A stretch of 64,000 nt of DNA from Fulvivirga sp. M361 (GTDB lineage: Bacteria; Bacteroidota; Bacteroidia; Cytophagales; Cyclobacteriaceae). The DNA lies in assembly GCF_007097395.1 (NCBI RefSeq), contig NZ_VKDC01000039.1, forward strand, positions 37,673 through 101,672. The letters are read 5' to 3'. The notes beneath the pieces are model-generated. The model made no database searches. It saw only the letters and a list, made by a program, of their open reading frames with translations, and was not told where the DNA came from. The position numbers were made by a program, and so were the translations under genes. Below, in pieces: positions 1-8,500 of the stretch (position 1 is its first letter; each line of letters opens with the position of its first letter).

Positions 1-841
1 CTCCAATGTCCTGAATTCTTATAGGAACATTGTCCTGAACAGCTACGACTGCCTTTTCAATGTCTTCAACTTTTTTGACATAGCCCAATCCACGCACTAA
101 GTATTCGGCCTGGTTAATCTCGATGGTTTTGGCTCCCACATCTCGATTAGATTTCTTGACGGCCATCATCACCTTATGTAAAGGGATGTTGTAAGCTTTC
201 AGCGCATCAGGATTTACATCTATCTGATATTCCTTTACAAATCCGCCAATGGAGGCTACTTCGGAAACTCCTTCTGTAGCATTGAGTCCATATTTGACAT
301 AAAAGTCCTGAACGGTGCGAATTTCATGGAGATCCCAACCTCCTGTTGGGTTGCCATTCTTGTCTCGTCCCTCAATGGTGTACCAATAGACTTGCCCAAG
401 GGCGGTGGCATCTGGCCCAAGTGCTGGCTGCACAGCATCCGGCAATAATCCCGAAGGGAGCGAGTTGAGTTTTTCTAAGATGCGTGATCTTGACCAGTAA
501 AATTCAATCTCTTCACTAAAAATGATATAGATACTCGAGAACCCAAAAATGGAGGAACTTCGAATGGATTTTACTCCTGGAATTCCCAATAGGTAGGTGG
601 TTAGTGGGTAGGAAATCTGATCTTCAATGTCTTGAGGAGAGCGCCCTGGCCACTGAGTGAATACAATTTGCTGGTTTTCACCAATATCCGGAATAGCATC
701 AACAGGGACAGGATCGGAGGGCAAAGCTCCCACTTGCCATCCGAAAGGGGCGGTCACAATACCCCAGGCAATGAAACCCATGAGGATGAGAACAGTGACC
801 AGTTTGTTCTCTAAAAAGTACTTTATTATTCGATTCAGCAT
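1..841 (-). CDS. CusA/CzcA-family heavy-metal efflux RND pump (N-terminal part)
   Basis: This is the inner-membrane pump subunit of a tripartite metal-efflux system; the family drives Cu(I)/Ag(I) or divalent cations out through an adaptor and an outer-membrane channel. Only the first 280 codons are present and the gene runs off the left edge, so the central domain and later helices are not seen. The protein opens with the typical first helix (LNRIIKYFLENKLVTVLI), followed by DPVPVDAIPDIGENQ at residues 43-57 and WPGRSPQDIEDQISYPL from residue 64, both diagnostic of the family. The ATG at 841 lies directly before that helix. It is the most downstream visible member of a minus-strand metal-gene series. 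Metal specificity cannot be read from this fragment. Confidence 0.93.
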   Translation of the reverse strand, partial: MLNRIIKYFLENKLVTVLILMGFIAWGIVTAPFGWQVGALPSDPVPVDAIPDIGENQQIVFTQWPGRSPQDIEDQISYPLTTYLLGIPGVKSIRSSSIFGFSSIYIIFSEEIEFYWSRSRILEKLNSLPSGLLPDAVQPALGPDATALGQVYWYTIEGRDKNGNPTGGWDLHEIRTVQDFYVKYGLNATEGVSEVASIGGFVKEYQIDVNPDALKAYNIPLHKVMMAVKKSNRDVGAKTIEINQAEYLVRGLGYVKKVEDIEKAVVAVQDNVPIRIQDIG

Positions 842-955
842 AATATGAATGATTAGAATTGAATTCTGGTAAAGCCAGAATAAATTCGTTCAAAAAGGCA
901 AATAGCCTATTGACCCGGCAGGCATGCAGGGTTTCAGAAATCATATTATGCGATC

Positions 956-1375
956 CTATATTAGGAATACTTGATGCAAGACCGATATGTCCTGATCAAT
1001 CAGAGGGGGCGAATAATTCGCGTATTGTGGCTCTTCGTTAGTGGAAGAAATGGGTAAGTGAAGGAAAGTAACAATGAATGCTGCTACAAACTCAACATTG
1101 ACCATACTTTGAGCAATGGTTGGTTTGAAGTCATCTTCAGTATCAATAGATTGATACTTATTTTCACAGCAAGGCTTTTTGCTTAGATGCATGCCTTCCA
1201 GCGGAGGAGTTTTACAATCCTTATCCATATTGGCCATTCCACAATCCAATGCTTCATGACCTAATACCACCTTCGATTCTACTGCTAGACCACCGCAATA
1301 ATGGGTTGCTACTGCAAACCCCATGTTGCTAGAAAGCAGAATCAGTGCTAATGATATGGATAGAATTTTTTTCAC
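956..1375 (-). CDS. HYC_CC_PP-type small exported protein
   Basis: A 139-residue protein with an N-terminal signal peptide (KKILSISLALILLSSNMG) and the three signatures that name this Bacteroidota family: THYCGG near residue 26, PCCEN near residue 69 and YSPP near residue 121. The paired Cys and His residues suggest metal binding in the periplasm or outer envelope, which is an inference. It lies between the CusA-type gene and an HMA/MauE-type membrane protein, all on the minus strand, and is therefore probably co-expressed with the efflux genes. The biochemical role of the family is not known to me. Confidence 0.8.
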   Translation of the reverse strand: MKKILSISLALILLSSNMGFAVATHYCGGLAVESKVVLGHEALDCGMANMDKDCKTPPLEGMHLSKKPCCENKYQSIDTEDDFKPTIAQSMVNVEFVAAFIVTFLHLPISSTNEEPQYANYSPPLIDQDISVLHQVFLI

Positions 1376-1452
1376 TTATACCAAAGATACGAAATTATCA
1401 GAGAGAAGGATTTACAGAATTTTGAGAAATGGTTATAGAATTTTGTAATTAC

Positions 1453-2199
1453 CTAGATGAAAACAAGCATAACGGCAGCCATAGAAACCATGGATAGATC
1501 CTCTACAATGGTAACTGTACTCATGGGTAAATTGAATACTTCACCCAGGCAGGCACATTTGATTTTTTTCTTGTCCAGATTGCTTTTGATCACTCCGATA
1601 CTACTTACACCTAAGACGATAATAGTTATTATATTGGTGTAAAACGGTTCTAAATTGATTAAGTAGAGTATTCCAAGAGCTAATTCTAAGAATGGATAGA
1701 CGTAACCCCAGGTTTTCCATTTGGCAGCTACTATATCGTACATGCGGTAGGAGTTGGCAAATCCTTGAAGATTTAGCAGCTTGAAAAAAGCAAAGACAAT
1801 GAAGAATCCTGCCATAAAATGGCGCATCCAAAGCATTCCTGAAAAGTCGCTAAATGGGTATTGGCTCAAAGCTGTTACTGCAGCTATAAAGCCTACAATG
1901 AGGATCAATGGTTTGTAAGTAGTGATGGACTTTTCGGCAAGTGATTCTTGTTTTTTAATCTCTGGAAGCGGAGCTTGTATAGTCTCCTGGTATTCTTCCG
2001 AAATAGTATAGTTACCGACTTTCTTGAGTGCCTGATTGATATCCTTCAGGTTTAAAGATTCATTAGCAGTGATCTTTGCCTGAGGATATTCCAACTGTAT
2101 CGTAGCTTCTTGTATCTCTTCAATTCCATTAATCGTTCTTTTCACTTTAGCTAAACAGCCATTGCAAGTCATTCCTGTAACGGTATATTCTTTGGTCAT
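1453..2199 (-). CDS. HMA domain plus MauE/DoxX-like membrane protein
   Basis: The first 70 residues form a heavy-metal-associated (HMA) domain with the metal-binding motif GMTCNGC at residues 9-15. A linker (about 70-90) leads to a membrane part with about four helices from residue 92, resembling the MauE/DoxX redox-associated family. The second helix pair contains FMAGFFIVFAFFKL and a later MYDIVAAKW motif typical of that family. A role in handling or delivering a soft metal at the inner membrane is likely but not proven. The length of 248 residues fits a complete gene. A 92-bp gap separates it from the AraC gene upstream. Confidence 0.8.
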   Translation of the reverse strand: MTKEYTVTGMTCNGCLAKVKRTINGIEEIQEATIQLEYPQAKITANESLNLKDINQALKKVGNYTISEEYQETIQAPLPEIKKQESLAEKSITTYKPLILIVGFIAAVTALSQYPFSDFSGMLWMRHFMAGFFIVFAFFKLLNLQGFANSYRMYDIVAAKWKTWGYVYPFLELALGILYLINLEPFYTNIITIIVLGVSSIGVIKSNLDKKKIKCACLGEVFNLPMSTVTIVEDLSMVSMAAVMLVFI

Positions 2200-2291
2200 C
2201 TTATTGTCGTATTAATTGTCACAATACAAAGATGACTAGAGAGGTACTTGTTGATGTTACACAATTTCGCAAATGGTTTACGAGATTTTGA

Positions 2292-2858
2292 TTACAGCTG
2301 GTCCAGGGATTGTCGACCCGAATTCCTCATTTGCTTAAATGCTGTTGGTGTCATGCCAGTTTCTTTTTTGAACTGAGCAGATAGATGAGCTACACTACTA
2401 TAGTCCATTTGATGGGAGATTTCTGATAGTGTCAATTCATTATAAAAGATCAATTCTTTAACTCGTTCTATTTTTTGTTTCAAGATAAATCGCTCGATAG
2501 TTATACCTTCAACAGATGAAAAGAGCCTACTCAGGGATGAATACTCTTGGTTCAGTTTATCTGATATTAGGGTCGAGAAGTTCACATTTAAAGCTTCTTT
2601 GTTGTGATGGATTTGATCGATAATGATTGCTTTAATCTGACCAATCAGTTTTGATTTTTGATCCTGAAGTAATTCAAAGCCTCGTGCCGCCAGTAATTTT
2701 TCTAACTGTGTTTTCTGATCTCCGGTGATATTTACTGGTGTATTGACTTCTCCCAGTTCAATAGATGTGGTTTCTATACCCAGATTATCGAAAATGTCCT
2801 TCACTGTATCAATACACCGAGGGCAAACCATATTTTTTATATACAGGGTAACACTCAT
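2292..2858 (-). CDS. AraC-family regulator with HMA-like N-terminus
   Basis: A 188-residue regulator. The N-terminus (TLYIKNMVCPRCIDTVKDIF) looks like a heavy-metal-associated fold with a CPRC metal site at residues 12-15. The C-terminus (about 100-188) is an AraC-type double helix-turn-helix with SEISHQMDYSSVAHLSAQFK and the closing GMTPTAFKQMR. A longer frame extends to 2939, but the ATG at 2858 starts exactly at the HMA-like domain, and the extra 27 residues overlap the preceding gene, so the shorter form is chosen. It probably senses a thiophilic metal directly and controls neighbouring metal genes; this is inferred from the domain pairing and location. Confidence 0.82.
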   Translation of the reverse strand: MSVTLYIKNMVCPRCIDTVKDIFDNLGIETTSIELGEVNTPVNITGDQKTQLEKLLAARGFELLQDQKSKLIGQIKAIIIDQIHHNKEALNVNFSTLISDKLNQEYSSLSRLFSSVEGITIERFILKQKIERVKELIFYNELTLSEISHQMDYSSVAHLSAQFKKETGMTPTAFKQMRNSGRQSLDQL

Positions 2859-2862
2859 TTTA

Positions 2863-3078
2863 TTAACAACAATTTTTTCCTTTCTGCTGAATGGGGGGAC
2901 AAGCGTTGGTTCCGTAAGAACAATACACACAACAATCACCTTGTTTTGGTTTCAGTACTTCTTGACATTTTTCACACTCATAAAAGTACTGGCATGCATC
3001 AGTGGGCATGGTTTCCTCTTTTTGATATCCACAGTTTGGACAAGTGATCGTGGATTCTAAAACTACTTCTTTCTCCAT
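2863..3078 (-). CDS. GDCCVxC-family small Cys-rich protein
   Basis: A 71-residue protein with two zinc-ribbon-like pairs (CPNC near residue 12, CEKC near residue 36) and the family signature GDCCVYCSYG followed by CPPIQ. Some family members carry selenocysteine, but here every signature position is an ordinary Cys codon. The family is often found beside mercury-transport genes. The ATG at 3078 leaves 1 bp after the merTP stop; an ATG at 3096 would overlap merTP by 17 bp and is less likely. It is probably translated together with merTP. Its exact function is unknown. Confidence 0.8.
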   Translation of the reverse strand: MEKEVVLESTITCPNCGYQKEETMPTDACQYFYECEKCQEVLKPKQGDCCVYCSYGTNACPPIQQKGKNCC

Positions 3079-3079
3079 G

Positions 3080-3709
3080 TTACTGGTCTTTTGCATTGAG
3101 TATTACAGTATAACCTGTTTTATTGATGGCTTCTATAATCACCTTCTCTTCAAGTTCAGTAGGTGAATACTCAATAGTAGCTGAACCGGCAGAGTAGATA
3201 GCATCCACTGATTTTACTCCTTTGAGCAATCCAACTTCATGCTCGATATGGCTTTCACAACCTGCACATGTCATCCCTTTTATTTCAAGTATGATCTTGT
3301 TTGTTTTTGTGGTGTCTTGCTCGAAAACAAGTGATGTGCTTGGATTTCCTTCATTGGAATAAAACATGTGTGAATAGCTGGGGAAAACGAGCATCAATAC
3401 TGCAAAGGCAGTAATAAGTCCTAAGAATTTCTTTGATTGCCAAAATGAAGGCTTTTGGTTTTCATCGCAGGCACAGGCTACCTCCTCGGCAGTACGAGGC
3501 TTTAACTTTTGATACCAGGTAAACCCTAAAATGCCAATTGTCAATACAATGAGATATGGCCTGAATGGCTCCATCCACGAAAAAGTGGCCGCTATTCCTC
3601 CAATACCGGCAAGCAATGAAAACACGGGCGTGATACAACACAATGAGGCTACAATTGCAGCGAATAGTCCAGCACTAGCACTTTTTGATGAAATGTTTGA
3701 AGTACTCAT
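3080..3709 (-). CDS. merTP: MerTP-like mercuric ion transport fusion
   Basis: This fuses a MerT-like membrane importer with a MerP-like metal-binding domain. The first helix carries the paired cysteines of MerT (SLCCITPVFSLLAG, about residues 22-35). A second cysteine pair (CACDE) lies in a cytoplasmic loop near residue 80, and the C-terminal HMA domain (about 138-205) has GMTCAGC. The length of 209 residues matches the Bacteroidota MerTP type. The start codon overlaps the stop of the ArsR-type gene (ATGA, 3706-3709), so the two are translationally coupled. No mercuric reductase gene is visible, so detoxification would need genes beyond the left edge or another route. Confidence 0.85.
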   Translation of the reverse strand: MSTSNISSKSASAGLFAAIVASLCCITPVFSLLAGIGGIAATFSWMEPFRPYLIVLTIGILGFTWYQKLKPRTAEEVACACDENQKPSFWQSKKFLGLITAFAVLMLVFPSYSHMFYSNEGNPSTSLVFEQDTTKTNKIILEIKGMTCAGCESHIEHEVGLLKGVKSVDAIYSAGSATIEYSPTELEEKVIIEAINKTGYTVILNAKDQ

Positions 3710-4080
3710 GATACTGATTCTTTTTGATTCTCTTTTGAAAGATTCTCCAATACAGGTTTAAGGATTTCGATATTCTCATTAACTAGAGAATAAAATACTG
3801 TTTGGCCAACTTTCTTATCCTTGACGAGCTTGCCATCTTTTAGTTTTCTTAAGTGCTGAGAGATACCACCTACTGAAATGTCCAGTATATCACTCAAATC
3901 ACAAGGACACATCTTTCCTTCTTTGTAGAGAAGAAGTAGAATCTTAAGCCTTGCGGCATTTCCAGAAAGGTTGAAGATCTGAGTGGTGAGAGCAAGGTCT
4001 GCATCCAATCTGTTTAGGGTTTCTTTACATTCTTTGATCTGAACTGGGTCTGCCAATACTCTTATACATGCACTGCTCAT
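3706..4080 (-). CDS. ArsR/SmtB-family metal-responsive repressor
   Basis: A 124-residue winged-helix repressor. The central part has the family pattern GNAARLKILLLL, then MCPCDLSDILDISVGGISQH as the recognition helix-turn-helix and a beta-wing VKDKKVGQTVFYSL. Candidate metal ligands are Cys5, Cys18 and the CPC pair. It is the first gene of the merTP unit and overlaps merTP by 4 bp. An 18-bp perfect palindrome 9 bp upstream of the start is its likely autoregulatory operator. Mercury, arsenic or lead could be the inducer; the sequence alone does not decide. Confidence 0.88.
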   Translation of the reverse strand: MSSACIRVLADPVQIKECKETLNRLDADLALTTQIFNLSGNAARLKILLLLYKEGKMCPCDLSDILDISVGGISQHLRKLKDGKLVKDKKVGQTVFYSLVNENIEILKPVLENLSKENQKESVS

Positions 4081-4089
4081 ATTTTAATA

Positions 4090-4154
4090 TTTTAGTAATT
4101 ACTAAAACGTTAAGTCAAGAAAAAGGTTCAGTATTTTAGTAAATACTTAAATAC
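4090..4154. promoter_or_regulatory. Palindromic operator region of the ArsR/merTP unit
   Basis: Positions 4090-4107 form a perfect 18-bp palindrome (TTTTAGTAATTACTAAAA). A second related site at 4131-4154 has GTATTT and AAATAC arms around TAGT. Both share TTTAGTAA. AT-rich imperfect 12-2-12-like palindromes just upstream of the gene are usual ArsR/SmtB binding sites. The first site covers the region right before the ATG, so binding would block transcription start or elongation. Confidence 0.65.
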
Positions 4155-4283
4155 GAGTTAAGGTGTCATGATATCAACTCGGTTGTTAAGCAGAAGTGGC
4201 TATATTGGTCTGTAGTCCTTGAACTTTAGAGATCGCAAAGAAGTTTACCAATCTTCTCAAGTAATGACTTACTTGACTTTCAA

Positions 4284-5627
4284 TTATTTTGATTTTCCTA
4301 AGAGAAGTTCATCAACCTGTCCTAGTAAATTCTCAATTTGAGATTCATCCAGTTGGTTAATTTTAGAAATAAGCTCTTGACGTTGACCATCAAGAGTTCT
4401 TAAATCGTTAAAACTATCCCACTTATCCATTTCCTTCTCTCTAAGCCGATCAACTACTCTCGCATAACGCTGGGTTGTGGTTAATTCAGAGTGACCTAGA
4501 ATATCGCTGACTACCTCGATTTTTAATCCTAAAAGAAGGGAGTTAATTGCGAAAGTATGTCTGAACCCATGAAAAGTCACGTGCTTATCAATACCGGCAA
4601 TTTTCAATATTTCTTTTAAGTAATTGTTAGTTGTTCCATTTTCCTGAACGGGCTGTTCAAACAATAGGTCCGATTTTTCATCGAGGTTTAATAACGAAAG
4701 CAGTCGAGCCTTAATCGGTATTCTTACCGTTTTCTTTTTGCCCAAGCGATCCTTCTCCATCGCTTTAACGATGTAACCGTTCTGAATGTGCTCCTTCCGA
4801 AGTGTCTTAACATCAGAATGCCTTAATCCACAATAACAGGCTACTAAGGCTTGCTGAAGCGTACTCTGATATCTTGCACCAATATGAAAATCCTGAGCAT
4901 GCTTACTAGTCGCCTTTTTGATATGTCGAAGGAGCTCCTTGCTATCGTAAAGGTCATGAAGCTTGGTGATTTCTTCCGGCTCGAGGTAACTCACTTCTAC
5001 TAGCTCTGGTTGGCCAACGGTGAAATTGGTAAATGGATATTTCTTGATCTCTCCGGATTTATGCAGTCGAAGGGTATACTTCCTCAAAAAAGAGAACACA
5101 TGATATTGAGTGTTCGCTGCATATTTTGGCATGAGGTACTTTTTGAGTTTCCCCAAAAACTCCTCATCAATTTCATGGATCGTAAGTTTGCTTTGGAAGC
5201 CTTTGAGAATATCAATTTGATTTCGATAACCCCTGAGTGTTGATTCTTTGATTTGAGTCTCCTCCTTTTCTCTTTCCAATTCACCTTCTACATACTCGTA
5301 AAAATCATTCGTCTGAATTTTACCGGTAATCCCTCTGTAAACATCCTTGATCTTTTTGAACGTGATCGCCTGATCGGTTCTCTCCAGTTCATCAATAATG
5401 TTGTCGACTTTAACTTCCTGTCTTCTGATGAATGAATTGATCTGTGTATAACCTTTCGTGCCAGGCTTAATTCGTTTTAGCTTGGGATCATATTGGTCGA
5501 CACTAATCTTCCTACCCAAATTCAGGTAGTTATTCTTACGATTCAGGGTAATCCTCAATGTAAGAGGGATAGTCCCGTTTTTTGAAACGTAACCCGGTCG
5601 ACATTCAAAATTGATGCTTACGTTCAT
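4284..5627 (-). CDS. Tyrosine-type site-specific integrase
   Basis: A 447-residue tyrosine recombinase of the Bacteroidota mobile-element type. An arm-binding domain (about 1-95) and a SAM-like core-binding domain (about 108-205) precede the catalytic domain (about 215-405). The catalytic set is visible: Arg269 in CGLRHSD, His353 and Arg356 in HGFRHTF, His379 in LGHSELTT, and Tyr388 in TQRYARV. All expected residues are present, so the gene looks active. It stands at the extreme end of the metal-gene island, about 150 bp from a broken tRNA-Arg gene, which is the usual position for the integrase of an integrative element. No excisionase or conjugation gene is in view. Confidence 0.93.
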   Translation of the reverse strand: MNVSINFECRPGYVSKNGTIPLTLRITLNRKNNYLNLGRKISVDQYDPKLKRIKPGTKGYTQINSFIRRQEVKVDNIIDELERTDQAITFKKIKDVYRGITGKIQTNDFYEYVEGELEREKEETQIKESTLRGYRNQIDILKGFQSKLTIHEIDEEFLGKLKKYLMPKYAANTQYHVFSFLRKYTLRLHKSGEIKKYPFTNFTVGQPELVEVSYLEPEEITKLHDLYDSKELLRHIKKATSKHAQDFHIGARYQSTLQQALVACYCGLRHSDVKTLRKEHIQNGYIVKAMEKDRLGKKKTVRIPIKARLLSLLNLDEKSDLLFEQPVQENGTTNNYLKEILKIAGIDKHVTFHGFRHTFAINSLLLGLKIEVVSDILGHSELTTTQRYARVVDRLREKEMDKWDSFNDLRTLDGQRQELISKINQLDESQIENLLGQVDELLLGKSK

Positions 5628-5778
5628 GATGTAAAGGTCAAAAATTAGTGAACAATTAGTGAACAGAATTCACAATTATTGAATTTAAGTCAACAATCGC
5701 TCCAAAAGAAAAGCTTAATTTAGCGATTTAAGGGGGTTTTTAGAGATAGGTCTCCAAATAGATTGATAAAACGAACGT

Positions 5779-5816
5779 TTAGGAAACCACTATTCTATCC
5801 ATTGAACTACGGAGCC
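5779..5816 (-). pseudogene. 5' half of tRNA-Arg(CCU): integration-site scar
   Basis: Reading the minus strand from 5816, the sequence matches a tRNA 5' half: acceptor GGCTCCG, then TA, D-arm GTTC-AATGGATA-GAAT, anticodon stem GTGGT and the 7-base loop TTCCTAA with anticodon CCU. The next five bases are ACGTT where ACCAC would be needed to close the stem, and no T-arm or 3' acceptor follows. The gene is therefore cut just after the anticodon loop. With the adjacent integrase this is best explained as one junction (att site) of an inserted element. The 3' half or a regenerated tRNA should lie beyond the left edge. Confidence 0.75.
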
Positions 5817-6450
5817 ATTAATTGGCATTTTGAAGTTAAAAGAATAAAAAATTGAATAAACCAAAGGTAATTTTTTATGGCAAATTGTAATCCCTTAACT
5901 CCTGCACCATTTTTCTGCAAAAGAAACAAAATCCCTAGCCTAAGACAATCACTCCAACTATTTTCCACTTTTCTTTATTTTTTTCCTGTAGACACCGTGT
6001 AAGCCGGTAGTTTAATTTTTCAGAAGTTCCCGTAACCTTCCCTTACCCTACTACCATTACCCTGTCTTTATTCACCTGTCATGCGTAATGGAATGATCCC
6101 TCATTAGCATTCAAATTTAATTACGATACTATGACAACATAGGATCTAAGTCAACCAGCAACCCGAAAGGATCTGGAACTGCTTTACAATAGATTGATTA
6201 ATGATATCGACGGAAGAACTTCAGGAAAGACTGGATGATCGTGATCACCACAACCACTGGCAGAAAACTCAGGGATGGCATAGGGCACTGTGGCCTTTCT
6301 CAACCCGTGAAATCCGCGAAATATTACTAAAAACTACTGAAGGCTGGGTAAATTTATGGGTAGAGATTCGTTAAGATACTAAAACTATGCAATGCATGAA
6401 GGCTCATAGGAATTTACGGAACACCCTTGAAGGTCTTTTAACATTCCACT
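5817..6450. other. Intergenic, no gene seen
   Basis: About 630 bp between the tRNA fragment and the kinase gene. All six frames are interrupted by many stop codons, and I recognise no RNA gene, repeat or remnant. It should contain the promoter of the chromosomal tRNA half at its left side and the terminator of the minus-strand kinase operon at its right side, but neither is clear. Confidence 0.5.
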
Positions 6451-7536
6451 TTAAACATGATATTGGATAATGGTTTTGAGGTCTTTTTTTCGCTTTAGCA
6501 TGATCTTACCCAGGTGCAGTTGGTTAGCAGCTCTTTGCAGATTATGATCGGGAAATTGGATCTTATAGTAAATATCACCATTTAAATAATCCGTAATAAA
6601 CCGGACTCCCATTATAAATGCCATAAAAGCTCCCGCCAAAGGCAGGTGATCTATCTCTATGGGGGTGAGTACTTTACGGGTAGTCTCAAGATACCCTGCT
6701 GTAAAGGCTTCATAACGATGCTGGTCCAATTCTATCAATGATAGGTCTGGCTCATCTTCTTCACATGCTACGGCACCCGTCCTCACCCCGTCTCCAAAAT
6801 CATAATGTACTATTCCGGGCATTACGGTATCCAGGTCTATCACACACGCCGTCCTTCTGTTGGCAGTCAGAAGTACATTGTTAAACTTCGTGTCGTTGTG
6901 AGTGACCCTGGAGGGAATGCGGTTCAGAAGCGTCAGCTTGTGAAAAACCAATAGGTCATCTGCATAGTTATGTATAAAACTGAGTAAGTCTTTCGACGCC
7001 AACAGCCTTTCTCTATTGGCAGTAGGCACAGCCTGTGATAATTGCTCAAGCCTTAATTTAAGATCATGGAATCCAGGTATGGTAATGGCTAGCTTATTAC
7101 CCGGAAAATCAGACAGATCTGTTAAGAAACTACCGAATGCCCTGGCCCCCTCATAGGCTTGCGACGGTGTTTCTGCATGATCTGATGAGACCGTATTCTT
7201 TATAAATCGGAATACACGCCAGAAGCACCCTCCATCAGGATAGAATAGTCCACCGTCATGGGTGTATATAAGACTGAGTACACTATCTTTATCATCATTC
7301 ACATCTGACATCCTCCTTTTTTTTCGGATATGGGAAGTTACCTGATTAATGTTTTGCATTAACCCGGGAACATCCTTAAAAACATGATGGTTAATTTTCT
7401 GAAGAAGGTAATCTGGTTTGTTGGGATCAGCATTCACCAGGTGATAGGAGTCGTTGATATGCCCTGTTCCGAATGGTTCGCATTCTGTAATTACACCATC
7501 AATGACAAAGCCGTCAATAATTTGTTTGAGATCCAT
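6451..7536 (-). CDS. nahK: NahK-like N-acetylhexosamine kinase (APH fold)
   Basis: A 361-residue aminoglycoside-phosphotransferase-fold kinase. The catalytic loop THNDTKFNN gives Asp215 as the general base, and VIDLDTVMPG gives Asp234/Asp236 for magnesium binding. Sequence and length fit N-acetylhexosamine 1-kinases, which phosphorylate GlcNAc or GalNAc at C1 in the cytoplasm. It abuts the stop codon of a nucleotidyltransferase (start at 7536, previous stop at 7537), so the two are translationally coupled; together they could turn a free amino sugar into its 1-phosphate and then an NDP-sugar. It is the last gene of the LacI-controlled nagB unit. A homoserine-kinase-like activity cannot be excluded by sequence alone. 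Confidence 0.75.
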   Translation of the reverse strand: MDLKQIIDGFVIDGVITECEPFGTGHINDSYHLVNADPNKPDYLLQKINHHVFKDVPGLMQNINQVTSHIRKKRRMSDVNDDKDSVLSLIYTHDGGLFYPDGGCFWRVFRFIKNTVSSDHAETPSQAYEGARAFGSFLTDLSDFPGNKLAITIPGFHDLKLRLEQLSQAVPTANRERLLASKDLLSFIHNYADDLLVFHKLTLLNRIPSRVTHNDTKFNNVLLTANRRTACVIDLDTVMPGIVHYDFGDGVRTGAVACEEDEPDLSLIELDQHRYEAFTAGYLETTRKVLTPIEIDHLPLAGAFMAFIMGVRFITDYLNGDIYYKIQFPDHNLQRAANQLHLGKIMLKRKKDLKTIIQYHV

Positions 7537-8463
7537 TTAGCTCCAGAGTTTACGAGGATATAGGCCTTTTTCAACCAAAGCATTAATCTTTTTCACAGCC
7601 ATTGATTTATCTTGGCGGTAAGTGACCCCAAACCATACATCGTTACTCAATATCACGGGTATGGATATGCCTTGTAAACGAATGTTCTCTAAAACGGACG
7701 GGATATAATATTCAGATGTAAGATTATCATGATTTTTCTTAAGAAAGACAGGAAAATCCTGGCCGATCAGCTCAAATACCTGCGGTGAAAAACCCATAAG
7801 GTTCATGGATACTATTTCACTACCCGTTAGTGGGTATTGCTGTCCGTTTTCTTCAAAATAAGCCGATGACGATCCATTTCTATAAATATCCGTGCGCTCA
7901 ATGATCCCCTGGAGCCACCCTCCGCCCTCCACCTCACAGATGCCCCTGGAAACTCTCCCGTGATCAGACAAGGTGTTTTTCAGAACATATCCTAACAGGC
8001 AGGCGTTGAGCCTAGTCCGGTCCATTTTTAAGAGGTGTGCGTAGATGCTATGTATGGATTGCCGCCCATAAAAATCATCCGCGTTTATCACGGCAAAGGG
8101 CTCATCTACATAAGGTTTCGCCATCCATACCGCGTGACCAGTGCCCCAGGGTTTTATTCTGCCCTCGGGAATACTGAAACCTTCTGGAAGAGTGTCCGGC
8201 TCTTGGAAAACATACTTTACGTTTGCCCGATCATAAAGAAATCCGAATACCTCCCTGAAATCATCCTCCATATCTTTACGGATTACGAAAACGATCTTCT
8301 CGAATCCTGCCAACAGGGCATCATAAATAGTGTAATCGACAATGGTTTCTCCTGAGGGACCGAATTTATCGATCTGTTTCAAGCTGCCGTAGCGGCTACC
8401 CATTCCTGCGGCTAATACCACCAGGGAGGGGTTATTCGCATTCTCTTGTTTCTGCTGCTTCAT
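7537..8463 (-). CDS. Sugar-phosphate nucleotidyltransferase
   Basis: A 308-residue nucleotidyltransferase of the GlmU/RmlA fold. The nucleotide-binding signature LAAGMGSRYGSLKQ is at residues 17-30, and the magnesium-binding INADDFYG lies near residue 125. It lacks the left-handed beta-helix acetyltransferase domain of GlmU, so it would only transfer the nucleotidyl group. Its position between a NagB-type gene and a NahK-like kinase suggests that its substrate is GlcNAc-1-P or GalNAc-1-P with UTP. This substrate is inferred from context. Confidence 0.78.
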   Translation of the reverse strand: MKQQKQENANNPSLVVLAAGMGSRYGSLKQIDKFGPSGETIVDYTIYDALLAGFEKIVFVIRKDMEDDFREVFGFLYDRANVKYVFQEPDTLPEGFSIPEGRIKPWGTGHAVWMAKPYVDEPFAVINADDFYGRQSIHSIYAHLLKMDRTRLNACLLGYVLKNTLSDHGRVSRGICEVEGGGWLQGIIERTDIYRNGSSSAYFEENGQQYPLTGSEIVSMNLMGFSPQVFELIGQDFPVFLKKNHDNLTSEYYIPSVLENIRLQGISIPVILSNDVWFGVTYRQDKSMAVKKINALVEKGLYPRKLWS

Positions 8464-8500
8464 TTTTATCTGTTTCTTTCAATATCCGTCTACCGAAAGG

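Noticed and set aside
4258..4275. CAAGTAA/TTACTTG inverted repeat after the integrase stop
   Set aside because: The arms are only 7 bp and AT-rich, with no T-run; too weak to call a terminator or attachment site.
5817..6450. Possible pseudogene in the gap before the kinase
   Set aside because: No frame gives a recognisable family motif and stops are dense in all frames.
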